Origin: Deltaproteobacteria bacterium
GTDB taxonomy: Bacteria; Desulfobacterota; Binatia; Binatales; Binataceae
Direction of reading: 5' to 3'
NCBI GenBank assembly: GCA_027317185.1
Contig: DAHVFB010000005.1
Location: forward strand, 1-64,000
DNA: 64,000 nucleotides
Positions 29,313 through 38,899 of this stretch are shown here, one piece after another. The position numbers and the translations under genes were made by a program. Every line of letters starts with the position of its first letter. The first letter of the stretch is position 1. The notes under the pieces are model-generated. The model saw only the letters and a program-made list of their open reading frames with translations, did no database searches and was not told the origin of the DNA.

Positions 29313-30608
29313 TCACGCATACGCCATCGCGTGTTCCAGCCACGTTCGAACGCCGTCGTTCGGAGGGCCCTGGCTGAGACGCTCTCCCGGCTTAAAAACG
29401 ATCGGCACGCTACCCATTCCGCCGAGCTGGCCAGCCGTCCATTTCGGTGTTCTGGTTCGATCCAGTTCAAACTCCGGAATCCGTGTGAGGAACTCTTCGA
29501 GTACGATTCTGGATTCGACGCGCAAGACATGTGCTCCTAGACATCGGTGTATTGCGGCTCCCAAGCCGAGATGCTTGTTGGGGCTGCGATCGGCAATAAA
29601 GGTGTCGGGGTAAGGAAAGACGCGAGGGTCGCGGTTCGCAATCGGCGCCATCAGCATTACATACTGTCCGCGTTTCATCGGGACGCCAGCGACGCTGACA
29701 TCCTCCTTAACCAACCGGCCGACGGAGGCCGGGGAGTAGTAGCGCAGGAACTCATCCACGGCGAGGGGGATGATCTTGCGATCTCTCGTCAGCCGGTGAC
29801 GGAGCTCAATGTCCCAAGCCAGGCGCCACAGAGAAGTAGAGATGAGTTTGCTGGTGTTGTCGATTCCGCCGAGCAGAAGTACGGTGCAGAACCCAATCAG
29901 CTCCTCATGGTTCAAGTAATCGCCGTCGATTTTCGCCTGCACTACGCGCGATAGTACGTCGGCACCCGGATTGCGGCGGCGCTCCTCGATGACTTCCTCG
30001 AAGTATGCGTACATCTCCTTGAGCTTGGGCGCGGCACTGTCGGGATCGGTGAAAAATTCATGCGACATCGCCCACGTCCATTTGAAGAAGCGCGGGCCGT
30101 GTTCTGCGGGCAGCCCGAGGATCAGTGCCGTCAGGATTGCCGGAACGGGATCGCCGATTATCTTGGCGACGTCGGCCCGGCCGTGCTGAATAAATCCGTC
30201 GATGAGCGCATTGACGCTCTCCCGCAGTATGCGCGTAAAATCCATCACTCGTCCCGGCGAGAATGGTTCGTTAACCAGCAGCCGCGCGCGTTTATGCGCG
30301 GGATCATCCTGGCCGGCTAGCATCAGGGGCTCGGTTGTTTCATAGCGCGGAAAGGTGACTGCATCGTTCGAAAATGCATCCGTGTTGTGCATCACCTCAA
30401 GCGTCTCCGGATAACCGGCAACCATCCAGAAGCCGCCGTGAGCCTCGCTCCAGCCGACCGGCCGATTGGCCTCGACCATTTCGTCGCGCAGCGCTTCGTA
30501 AAACTCATTTGGAGTACCGTCGCGGCCGATTGGCGGATCGATATGATTGAAATGGGTAAAGAGACTCTGACTATTTGAAATACTAGCGGCTATGGTAGTT
30601 TCGCTCAT
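29313..30608 (-). CDS. Cytochrome P450
   Basis: I-helix LLLGGIDNTSKLI, ExxR region, heme loop HLGLGAAIHRCLGAHVLRVESRIVLEEFL. Confidence 0.93.
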   Translation of the reverse strand: MSETTIAASISNSQSLFTHFNHIDPPIGRDGTPNEFYEALRDEMVEANRPVGWSEAHGGFWMVAGYPETLEVMHNTDAFSNDAVTFPRYETTEPLMLAGQDDPAHKRARLLVNEPFSPGRVMDFTRILRESVNALIDGFIQHGRADVAKIIGDPVPAILTALILGLPAEHGPRFFKWTWAMSHEFFTDPDSAAPKLKEMYAYFEEVIEERRRNPGADVLSRVVQAKIDGDYLNHEELIGFCTVLLLGGIDNTSKLISTSLWRLAWDIELRHRLTRDRKIIPLAVDEFLRYYSPASVGRLVKEDVSVAGVPMKRGQYVMLMAPIANRDPRVFPYPDTFIADRSPNKHLGLGAAIHRCLGAHVLRVESRIVLEEFLTRIPEFELDRTRTPKWTAGQLGGMGSVPIVFKPGERLSQGPPNDGVRTWLEHAMAYA

Positions 30609-30727
30609 AAATGCACTCCCGCCATTTTTATGGCTTCGGAATCTGCGATCGTTTGCGCCGAGCCGCGGTGGCGGTTACTTGCGTGTGACGCAATCACCGT
30701 TACAGCATCGGGCGGTTTCCGCGCGGT

Positions 30728-30934
30728 CTAGTCTTCATTGGCAATTCTGAGCGCTCCTTCGGGGCACCCGGCCACGGCGTTCCTGGTTCTGCGCAGGAGA
30801 TCCGCCTCCGCGGAGCTGACCTCGCGGACAATCTTCGCACGACCCAGGTCGTCGCTTGGCTGGAACACCTCTGGAGCGACGAGATAGCACTTGCCATGTC
30901 CAACACAGACGTCGAGATCGATTTCGACTTTCAT
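30728..30934 (-). CDS. Ferredoxin ([3Fe-4S]/[4Fe-4S] P450-partner type)
   Basis: MKVEIDLDVCVGHGKCYLVAPEVFQ...AVAGCPEGALRI; start refined from ORF 30728-31036. Confidence 0.9.
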   Translation of the reverse strand: MKVEIDLDVCVGHGKCYLVAPEVFQPSDDLGRAKIVREVSSAEADLLRRTRNAVAGCPEGALRIANED

Positions 30935-31030
30935 GGTGAGTCCTCGCAAACCGACGATAACCTTGAGCCCCCGCCCCAAAAAGGAAGATCTCCTGTAAAG
31001 CACACATAATCTCCAGGGGGTTCGCCGATC

Positions 31031-31060
31031 TTCCAAATGTTTGCCCTTTTTTCCAAATCT
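31031..31060. promoter_or_regulatory. Direct repeat TTCCAAATGT (31031-31040) / TTCCAAATCT (31051-31060), 20-bp period
   Basis: Read directly; upstream of likely AraC start in the divergent ferredoxin/AraC intergenic region. Confidence 0.5.
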
Positions 31061-31101
31061 ATGCGCCGGGCTCCGAGCGATTATTTCGCTTGCCGTTGAG
31101 G

Positions 31102-32021
31102 AGTTGAGCCTCTATTTTGAGCAAATGGTACCGCGAGCTGGAGAGGTGCGGCCAGATCGCTTGCGCGGTTCGGAGTTGCTGGCGGCGAGTTTTGGAAGCC
31201 GTCCCACCGTATCGAGCGAGGGCTACGGCTGGAGAGATCTCTCCGTCTGTTCCTGGCGAGTCAACGTCGATCGGTTCGACCTCATCGATCTGCCGGATAT
31301 GCTCGTTTCACTGCATACGGAAGGCCCGGTCTACCGGCGTTCCGGCGGCGGATGGGGCCCAGATCGATCGATGCCCGGCCAGGTGACCGTGATGCCGCCC
31401 GGATCGAGCGCGACGTTTCGCCGCGGTGGCATCCTCGGAGTCACCACCGTCGATCTGCCACGTGAGCGATTGGAGAGTTTGCTGGGAGCGCGCGATGCGA
31501 AAAACTGGCTGGCTTCGCTTCGTATGCGGTTGGGCTTTGTCGATCCGCTAATCTCATCGATGGTTAGCGCGCTCGCCGAGGAACTTCGTTCGCCGAGCGA
31601 ACGCGGTTCGCTCTATGCGGATTCCCTGGCCGATTCGCTCACTCTTCACCTGTTTCGGCTAAATGGTCACACGCGCGATCTAACACCGACGCACGGCGAA
31701 CTCGCGGGAGGAGCCCTTCAAAGGGTCCGCGACCGTATCGAGGCCGATCTCGGCAAGGAATTGTCGCTGCGCGCGCTCGCTGACGAGGCCCGGCTGAGTC
31801 GCTATCATTTCAGCCGTGCGTTCAGAGCCGCTACGGGATTGCCGCCGCATCGCTATCTCACCGAGCGGCGACTCGAAAGAGCCAAAGTGTTGCTCCGTGC
31901 CACGGAGATGCCGATCATTGAAATCGCGCTGGATGTAGGATTTTCCAGCCAGGCCCATTTGACCGACTGCTTTCATCGCTTCATCGGTGTCACGCCAGGC
32001 GAATTTCGGCGGCGACGCTGA
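31102..32021 (+). CDS. AraC family transcriptional regulator
   Basis: C-terminal HTH: LRALADEARLSRYHFSRAFRAATGLPPHRYLTERRLERAKVLLRATEMPIIEIALDVGFSSQAHLTDCFHRFIGVTPGEFRR; start TTG 31102 or ATG 31126. Confidence 0.92.
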
Positions 32022-32266
32022 GCCCTGCGAGGCGTTTGCCCAACCGGTCGGTTGCATCGCTGACCATGCGTGGTTCAAGCGCGAAGGGATGTTCCGCCGA
32101 CTCGATCCTGCGAGGCAACTATCGGATGTCAGAATTACACACTGCGCAGTTTTCGATATTCTTGTAGCCTGTAAATGCCGTAACCTCCTAAACTTCAGGA
32201 TTCCCGGTACAGGCATCTCTTTTGCTCTTTCTTGACTTCCAATCTTACCAGAGGGAACTGCAAAGA

Positions 32267-33649
32267 ATGCCATCATCTGCCCCCACTGCCATATTGCTCG
32301 ACTACCCTCGCCATCGCCTGCCGCGCATCCTGCTTTCGCTCCTGATTCTTTACAGCACGCCAGTATTCGCCGAGGCCCGCGCGAAGCCGCCGCGACTACC
32401 TATTTCCGGCGACGTATTAATCGCCGGCGGCGTCAGTACTGGTGGCAATGTAACGGAGAGCGCGGAATTTTACAGCGTCAGGTTCAGGAAGTTCATTCTT
32501 ACCGGCGCGATGACCATGCCGCGCGCGACGCAGCAGTCGCAGGTGATGTTTGACACCGCGGAATCCGAATCTAACAACGATGTCGGCGAGATCTATATGA
32601 TCGGCGGCTTCAGTGGCAGTGCCCGGCCGGCTCGCTCTTCGATAACCTTTAACATCTTAACGCTTGACGATTTCGAGGCGTACGACCCGACAACCGGAAC
32701 CTTCGCCGTGCCGACCCTCCCAACCCTGCAACCGATGAGCAACCCACGCGCCTTCTTTCCGGCTCTGGATATTCCTGCCGGGGCGCCTCATATCGAGGGT
32801 CATTTCGTGGCGATCGCGGGACTCTGCAACGCTCCGGACCTCGACTCATGCCGCACTTCAGATGTGATTCATCCTGACGACCATGTGACCAGTACTAGTA
32901 ATCCTTTGGTCGGCCGAATGATGCATACTGCAACGCTGTTGCAGGATGAGACTTCGATTCTGGTGACGGGCGGATTCGCCGATCTGGCCGGCACCGGACT
33001 GAACACCGCCGAAATACTGGACACCAATACCGATAATTACAGCGCGATCGCCAATATGAACTCGGCGCGCGCCGGGCAAACCGCAACCCTGCTCAATGAC
33101 GGTACCGTATTGATCGCGGGCGGCTTCGACGGATCCGGCGCGGCGCAAAATACCGCGGAGATTTTCAATCCTGGTGCGAATCCCCTCGTTGGCACTTTCA
33201 CGCCGGTCGCCATGATGCATGATCATCGCGCATGGCATACCGCGACCCTGCTCAGCGACGGTAAGGTTTTGATGGCGGGCGGCTTCGACGGCAGCGCGAC
33301 CGTCGCACTGACCGGCGCCGGCACGGGTGTGACCGGAAAGTGGACTGCATCTTCAGGATCGTCTCTCAGAACGGCCGAACTCTACGATCCAATCACACAG
33401 ACCTTCGCCTGCGTCAAAGGGACGATTAAGAAGACCGGTGGCTGTCGGATGACCATGAAGGCCGCGCGCATGGATCATACCGCAACCGCGCTCGACGACG
33501 GCGACGTTCTGATTGCGGGCGGATTCGGCGCATCGAAGGCACGGCTGCTGCCGCTAAAAGGCGCCGAGCTTTTTCATGCGGGTAAGTTCGTTTTCACGGG
33601 TAATATGACTACGGCGCGCGCCTGGCATACCGCGATCGCGTTGCCCTAA
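32267..33649 (+). CDS. Kelch-repeat-like secreted protein
   Basis: Repeated H-TATLL-DG-VLIAGG-DGS---NTAEI--- units; N-terminal hydrophobic segment. Confidence 0.85.
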   Translation: MPSSAPTAILLDYPRHRLPRILLSLLILYSTPVFAEARAKPPRLPISGDVLIAGGVSTGGNVTESAEFYSVRFRKFILTGAMTMPRATQQSQVMFDTAESESNNDVGEIYMIGGFSGSARPARSSITFNILTLDDFEAYDPTTGTFAVPTLPTLQPMSNPRAFFPALDIPAGAPHIEGHFVAIAGLCNAPDLDSCRTSDVIHPDDHVTSTSNPLVGRMMHTATLLQDETSILVTGGFADLAGTGLNTAEILDTNTDNYSAIANMNSARAGQTATLLNDGTVLIAGGFDGSGAAQNTAEIFNPGANPLVGTFTPVAMMHDHRAWHTATLLSDGKVLMAGGFDGSATVALTGAGTGVTGKWTASSGSSLRTAELYDPITQTFACVKGTIKKTGGCRMTMKAARMDHTATALDDGDVLIAGGFGASKARLLPLKGAELFHAGKFVFTGNMTTARAWHTAIALP

Positions 33650-33707
33650 CTCCGGGACGGCGGCCACGTCGCCAGACGAGTAAATCGTGAACGCGCGGCC
33701 CCGGACA

Positions 33708-34931
33708 TCACGCGCTGACGGTTGTCCCACTATAGTAATGTTGCAAGATTTCCGTATAAGTCTTGCCCTCATTTGCCATGACTGCGGCGCCGATCTGACA
33801 CAGGCCGACACCATGTCCCCAGCCTGCTCCTCTCAGGACAAAGCTGCCAGACTCTATATCCACGACGAATGCGGAGCTGTAAAGATGCGTGCGTGATAAT
33901 GCGCGGCGAATTTCCAGCTCTTTGCCGAGGATGACGTAATCGCGTTCCCCGGTTACCTTCAGCCGATATATTCGGCCTGACGGTCCGCGAGCGAGCGCAC
34001 GCACGTCGCGAATCGGACCGAGGTCCACGGCCAGTTTCGACCCGATCAGATCGGCGAGTTCCTCCGGCGAGTAAGTAATCCGCCAACGATAGAAATCGCG
34101 AGTCTCCTGATCGAATCCCGGGAGCAGGCGCGAGAGGAGCTCCGAATCGTCCGTATTGCAGTAAGCCTGAGGGTTGGAGCGTATCCACATCTCATGACTG
34201 TAAGCTCGGGATAGCGCCGTCGGACCGTCGTACATAGAACTGAGATAGGAAATATCCTCATCCTCCCAAGCCGTCGCGTAGCGCTCGGTTATTCCGCCGC
34301 AGCACTTGGAAAACCGCGCGTCGCAGATAGCGCCGCCATCACGAAGAAACTCGCCGGCCGTCACGCGAACCGCTTCGGCAACAGCCGGAGAGAACGCTTT
34401 CGTGATGCCCTGATAACGCTGGCAATGGTCGTCGGCACACACATCGAAGTCCGGATGCGCTTCGCGGCCGTACCAGCGAAGAATTTCCCGAGCATCGAGA
34501 CCATCAGGCTGCCCGCTCCCGGAGTGAGATGGATTCGCTTTCGGAAACCACATCCAGCTGCGCGAAATCACCGCGTGAGCTTTCAGTAGTTCAAGTGGAC
34601 ACGAGGCGCTCATCTCGGATGAAATCACGCTCGTGACATACTCTTCGAGCGAAATATCATTGATTACAGCCAACCCGGCTGCGCGTTTCACAAGGCGAAA
34701 AGCCCCACGGAACACCTGGCGCTCCTTGCGTTCCCAATGGAATCCGATACCGATCGCGACGTTGTCCAGAGCAAACGCGCACGATGCCACGTCCGATGGA
34801 GCAAGGGTAACTTCAGAAGTAAATCTGTATCGGCCAGGTAGGTAAGGCTTAGCGGAAGTATCGATAAACGCGCCCGTCAATTCGACTTCGACGGCGGATT
34901 GTCCTTCGATCAGCCCCACGGATACGTTCAA
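33708..34931 (-). CDS. SpoIID/LytB domain protein
   Basis: DISLEEYVTSVISSEMSASCPLELLKAHAVISRSW ... SGRIYRLKVTGERDYVILGKELEIRRALSRTHLYSSAF...GAGWGHGVGLCQIGAAVMANEGKTYTEILQHYY. Confidence 0.9.
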   Translation of the reverse strand: MNVSVGLIEGQSAVEVELTGAFIDTSAKPYLPGRYRFTSEVTLAPSDVASCAFALDNVAIGIGFHWERKERQVFRGAFRLVKRAAGLAVINDISLEEYVTSVISSEMSASCPLELLKAHAVISRSWMWFPKANPSHSGSGQPDGLDAREILRWYGREAHPDFDVCADDHCQRYQGITKAFSPAVAEAVRVTAGEFLRDGGAICDARFSKCCGGITERYATAWEDEDISYLSSMYDGPTALSRAYSHEMWIRSNPQAYCNTDDSELLSRLLPGFDQETRDFYRWRITYSPEELADLIGSKLAVDLGPIRDVRALARGPSGRIYRLKVTGERDYVILGKELEIRRALSRTHLYSSAFVVDIESGSFVLRGAGWGHGVGLCQIGAAVMANEGKTYTEILQHYYSGTTVSA

Positions 34932-35821
34932 CGCGCACTCTCCAGCTTCTCGGCAACTTCCCGAAACTGATCGTCAGGCAAAGTGACCTCGCGAAAAATC
35001 GCGGCAATCGCGTCATCAGTAATCGTTTCGAAATCGTGCGCAATCGGCACGACAAATATTCCGCACAAATCAATCGATGCCGGACTCACTGTCAGTTCGC
35101 CGGTGTGAAAGACCCGTGGCCGATGTTTTCCTCGCGGGAACAGATAGGTAATCCACTCCCCTTGCTCATGAAAGACTGCGATGTTAACCAATGGTTCTGA
35201 CCGTTTGCCTGTCGTTTCCGCGAGTAAATCGATCGCTTGATCCGTTCGAGCAATTAAAGCGGATCGATCCCGGCCGCGAAATAGGAATACATTTCTCGTG
35301 TAGTTCGGCACAGTAATCCCAGTCATTCCAGCGGCGTCGTTCTCGATTGGAAACAATCCTCGCGAGCCAGCCTGAAAGTGCATATGGTCTGGTGCGGATG
35401 CTCCGCATTCCGGACCGTTATAGATGACGAAGTATCCGGGCAGGGCTGCCGCCAGGTCCAGCATCTTTCCGAACTGGTTCGCGATGCGCTGCAAGCCGTG
35501 CTCCCGGTGGGCGATGGTCAGGTGATGATCCACGATCGGAAACGGATTGCAGTAGATTGTGAAATCCTCATCAAACTGCACCCCCTTCTCCTCCGCGGGC
35601 AGATTTCCCGCACACAGGAAGCACGGGCGTTTCGCAACTGACTGCCGGTCGACCGCCGCCGTTGTGCTGGCGACTCGATGGGGAATGTGACGGATGTATA
35701 TGTCGAACCAATCGATCCGTACTCGCCGGGTTTTCGCCCGCGCAAGACCTTCCATACCTTTAGCGAGTTGCGGCCAAGCCTGCACCTGTCGCTTAAAGAG
35801 TTCTTCCAGTTCGTGGATCAT
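34928..35821 (-). CDS. DUF4922 / HIT-like nucleotidyl phosphorylase-type protein
   Basis: SVAKRPCFLCAGNLPAEEKGVQFDEDFTIYCNPFPIVDHHLTIAHREH...YNGPECGASAPDHMHFQAGSRG. Confidence 0.8.
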   Translation of the reverse strand: MIHELEELFKRQVQAWPQLAKGMEGLARAKTRRVRIDWFDIYIRHIPHRVASTTAAVDRQSVAKRPCFLCAGNLPAEEKGVQFDEDFTIYCNPFPIVDHHLTIAHREHGLQRIANQFGKMLDLAAALPGYFVIYNGPECGASAPDHMHFQAGSRGLFPIENDAAGMTGITVPNYTRNVFLFRGRDRSALIARTDQAIDLLAETTGKRSEPLVNIAVFHEQGEWITYLFPRGKHRPRVFHTGELTVSPASIDLCGIFVVPIAHDFETITDDAIAAIFREVTLPDDQFREVAEKLESAR

Positions 35822-37092
35822 CTCCGCATCCGAGCCTGAATCTCAATAGTTCGGAGCCAGTCCTTGTACCGATCGTACCGATTCGCAACCTCGGGCGGCA
35901 AGGCGCTGTCGCTGTTGCCCTCCCATCGGCGGCAAAGATAAAGGGAGTCATAGATGCGGCCGATCTCATAATTACGGCTGACGCGCAGCGCTACTGCGTA
36001 ATCCTCGCCATAGCTGACATTCGGAAATCCAATACGGCGCAGAACCGACGTATTGAATGCGCGCGGTGCACCAAAGCCATTGATCCGGAGCGCGTTGTTT
36101 CTCCCGTTGTCGCGACTCCATTCGCGATGGTCGATCAGGCCGGGCGGAATCTCCTTCAACGAAAAATCGACTATCGTATAGGAGCCGACAACCATCGCAT
36201 AAGGCCCAGCTTCAAGTTCCGCGACAACCCGGCGAAGCACGCCATCACTGATATACAGGTCATCAGAATCAAGCTGGACGGCGTATTGTCCGCAATGCAT
36301 GGAGTAAATCGCCTCGTTCCAGCATCCACCGATTCCCAGGTCCCGGCGCTCGGGAACGATGTGCTTGAGACGCGAGTCGGTAATCCCGCGCAGGATCTCT
36401 GTCGTCCGATCCGCGGAATGGTTATCGACGACGATTACATTGAATTCGAAATCAGCGCGCTGGGCGAGGGCGCTTTGCACAGCGTCGAGAACTGTCCGCT
36501 CGCGATCCCGAACCGGGATGACGACGCTGGCCTTTACTGGAAATGTCTCCGCGGCATCTGAAACGTTCTCGAAGTGCGGCGGCAGCCAGGCGCCGATTCG
36601 TTTGAGATGCGCCGTCGCGATGCGCTCCATTTCAATTTGGTAATCGCGATTGAGCGGATCGACATAATCGAATTGCTTTTCACCCGTCGGCCGCGTATCA
36701 ATCATCGATGCGCCGTACAATGCTTCAGGAATCCGTAAGACGGCGTGCTTCTCCGAGATTCGTAACCGCAGGTCGTATAGTCCTCCCCACTTCAAGGCGC
36801 CGTCGGTTCCAGAGTGCCGCGCCGCCTGAACTGACACACCAACTACCGGACCGAAGTCGAACCCGTCGCGGATGCTCCCGCTTTGATAGTCAATACGAGG
36901 ATGGCCGCTTGCATCGGCATAAGCCCAACCGGCTCCGGTTTCGCGTATGACTTGCGCCATTCGATCGAACATGCGCGGACCGGGTTCGATGTTCACGCGC
37001 GGATCGCCGAGAAAGAGGACGTCGGAATGGGCGTCGTCGACGAGTCCTCGAATACTTATGGACGAATAGTCTTTTGGATAGACGATGTTCAC
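35818..37092 (-). CDS. Glycosyltransferase family 2 with additional N-terminal domain
   Basis: C-terminal GT2: VKASVVIPVRDRERTVLDAVQSALAQRADFEFNVIVVDNHSADRTTEIL...QLDSDDLYISDG; N-terminal ~170 aa GWAYADASGHPRIDYQSGSIRDGFDFGPVVG. Confidence 0.88.
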   Translation of the reverse strand: MNIVYPKDYSSISIRGLVDDAHSDVLFLGDPRVNIEPGPRMFDRMAQVIRETGAGWAYADASGHPRIDYQSGSIRDGFDFGPVVGVSVQAARHSGTDGALKWGGLYDLRLRISEKHAVLRIPEALYGASMIDTRPTGEKQFDYVDPLNRDYQIEMERIATAHLKRIGAWLPPHFENVSDAAETFPVKASVVIPVRDRERTVLDAVQSALAQRADFEFNVIVVDNHSADRTTEILRGITDSRLKHIVPERRDLGIGGCWNEAIYSMHCGQYAVQLDSDDLYISDGVLRRVVAELEAGPYAMVVGSYTIVDFSLKEIPPGLIDHREWSRDNGRNNALRINGFGAPRAFNTSVLRRIGFPNVSYGEDYAVALRVSRNYEIGRIYDSLYLCRRWEGNSDSALPPEVANRYDRYKDWLRTIEIQARMRR

Positions 37093-37164
37093 ATTCGACC
37101 CCGCCGCTTGGCGCCATCTCTTTTCAGCGAGGAGGGCATTCGCCTCATCGATAAACCCGATTTT

Positions 37165-37896
37165 CTAGTTAGTGGCCGCGAGGCGCTCCGTAACGTCTTG
37201 CGGCCGAACCACAATGACGCCAGCCATCCGATTTTCCTCGAGAAATTCGCTCAATTCCTGTTCCACGACCATACCCTGGCTGCGCGATGCGTGACGCATG
37301 CGCATGCTTTTGCCATCGTACACGATGATTCCGGCATGAAACACATCGAGATTTTTCCGTGTGGAGACAAAAAAAATCAGATCACCGCTCTGCAACTTCG
37401 TTACGAGCCGCGGCACTGACGCCTTTGGTGCACATCTGAAGCGAGTCCGCTGTGCAGCGAGTCCGGGTACGAGATTCAGGACGCGTTCCCTGCTGAGTGT
37501 GGGAATCCCCGGCATCGAAACCGGCCTAATTATCCCTTCGCTTATATTGTTGCGAATCCAAAGCGTCATGTAGTGATTTCGCCATTCCCATTGGAGGCGA
37601 CCCTGTTCATACCGAATTTTTCGCAACCACTCAATAAAGTCATCAACGTTCGCAGCGCGCGCGAGCGCCAAAATTGTTTCGATGAACGTGACACAGTCGA
37701 ATCCGTCGAGGGAAGCTGTGAATAGTTCCGTTGTTTCGGCAGAACCAATCAATGGATTTGGTTTGTAGGGATATCCCAGGAAATAGCGAGAGAGAAGGTC
37801 AATTCGGCTACGGGTGGAACGGTCATACTTCGTTTTAGCTAGTAGGTTCTCCACGCGCCGCCGGCGGAGACCTCGTGGTCGGGAGTGATCCATCAA
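37165..37896 (-). CDS. DUF1460 (NlpC/P60-superfamily, N-acetylmuramoyl-L-alanine amidase-like) protein
   Basis: ELFTASLDGFDCVTFIETILALARA ... LQSGDLIFFVSTRKNLDVFHAGIIVYDGKSMRMRHAS. Confidence 0.85.
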   Translation of the reverse strand: MMDHSRPRGLRRRRVENLLAKTKYDRSTRSRIDLLSRYFLGYPYKPNPLIGSAETTELFTASLDGFDCVTFIETILALARAANVDDFIEWLRKIRYEQGRLQWEWRNHYMTLWIRNNISEGIIRPVSMPGIPTLSRERVLNLVPGLAAQRTRFRCAPKASVPRLVTKLQSGDLIFFVSTRKNLDVFHAGIIVYDGKSMRMRHASRSQGMVVEQELSEFLEENRMAGVIVVRPQDVTERLAATN

Positions 37897-37902
37897 AAAT
37901 GT

Positions 37903-38511
37903 CTATTTCAGGCCGCGCCGCCGATCTGTTAAGGCAGGATCCAGTTCTGCCTGATCTCGATCAAGCACCAACGCGAATCCGTCGGCGTTATGAAAATCCG
38001 GTTTGTCGAGCGGATGGCGAAGCGCCCAATACGTGTGTCCATCGCTCGCCTCGATGACCGCCGCAAGCCCGATACGGAGCGAGGCGCGCGCGTGGACTGC
38101 TGACAGGCCATCGAGCCGGACAAGGGCATCGAGCTCAAGCCGGCTGCCGGTGGAGCGCACGGCAATGTGCGGGCATATCGTTTCGTTCGTAACAGGACCG
38201 CCGTCGCGATAGCCGCGGAAGGCATAGACGGTCCACTCTCCCGATGGTGCGAAATTGAATTCGTGGTACGCCGGTTGCCCTTCGACTGCGATGAAAATTT
38301 CGAAGCAGGTATGGCGCCAGAGTTGTGGAGCGAATCGAGGCTCGCCCGGCAATGGAACCCGTATCCGGGGAATATCTCCATCGAGGCGGAACGTCACCCA
38401 GAGTTCGGCGGTCTCCGATCGGCGTACAAGCACCTGGATGGCGCGCACCGTGTCAGGGCGTGCGGACGGATGGCACTTGAGATCGATCCAGTGTTCGACG
38501 GTCATAACCAA
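37903..38511 (-). CDS. DOMON-like domain protein
   Basis: LWVTFRLDGDIPRIRVPLPGEPRFAPQLWRHTCFEIFIAVEGQPAYHEFNFAPSGEWTVYAFRGYRDG. Confidence 0.8.
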   Translation of the reverse strand: MVMTVEHWIDLKCHPSARPDTVRAIQVLVRRSETAELWVTFRLDGDIPRIRVPLPGEPRFAPQLWRHTCFEIFIAVEGQPAYHEFNFAPSGEWTVYAFRGYRDGGPVTNETICPHIAVRSTGSRLELDALVRLDGLSAVHARASLRIGLAAVIEASDGHTYWALRHPLDKPDFHNADGFALVLDRDQAELDPALTDRRRGLK

Positions 38512-38899
38512 ATCAGTCGCCGCGGCGGGATTGCTCTCCGACCGTAATATCGAATCGAACCGCGAGCGTTCAAAACCCCTTTAACCTCGACGTCTCCACG
38601 ATCCATCCTATCGGCCTTTTATCATTATATCGCCCGCGCTGCTGCCTGTCGCCAGGCAACTGCGACAGCATAAAGTTCGAAGCCGGGGCCGCTGCTGATA
38701 TGAGCCGTTCCTTGCGGCACGGAAACGCCACGATAGTGCGTTTAGCCGATGTATCTACACCAATAAAAGAGTAACAGTATTAAGAGTCCCTCAGAAAGCT
38801 TGCTCGGTTCCTAGAACGAGCATGAAATCGATAAATCGAGGCGAGATTTGCGGTTCCACTAGCTTTCTGTCGAGAACAAGATCGACAGGATTTCGAATT

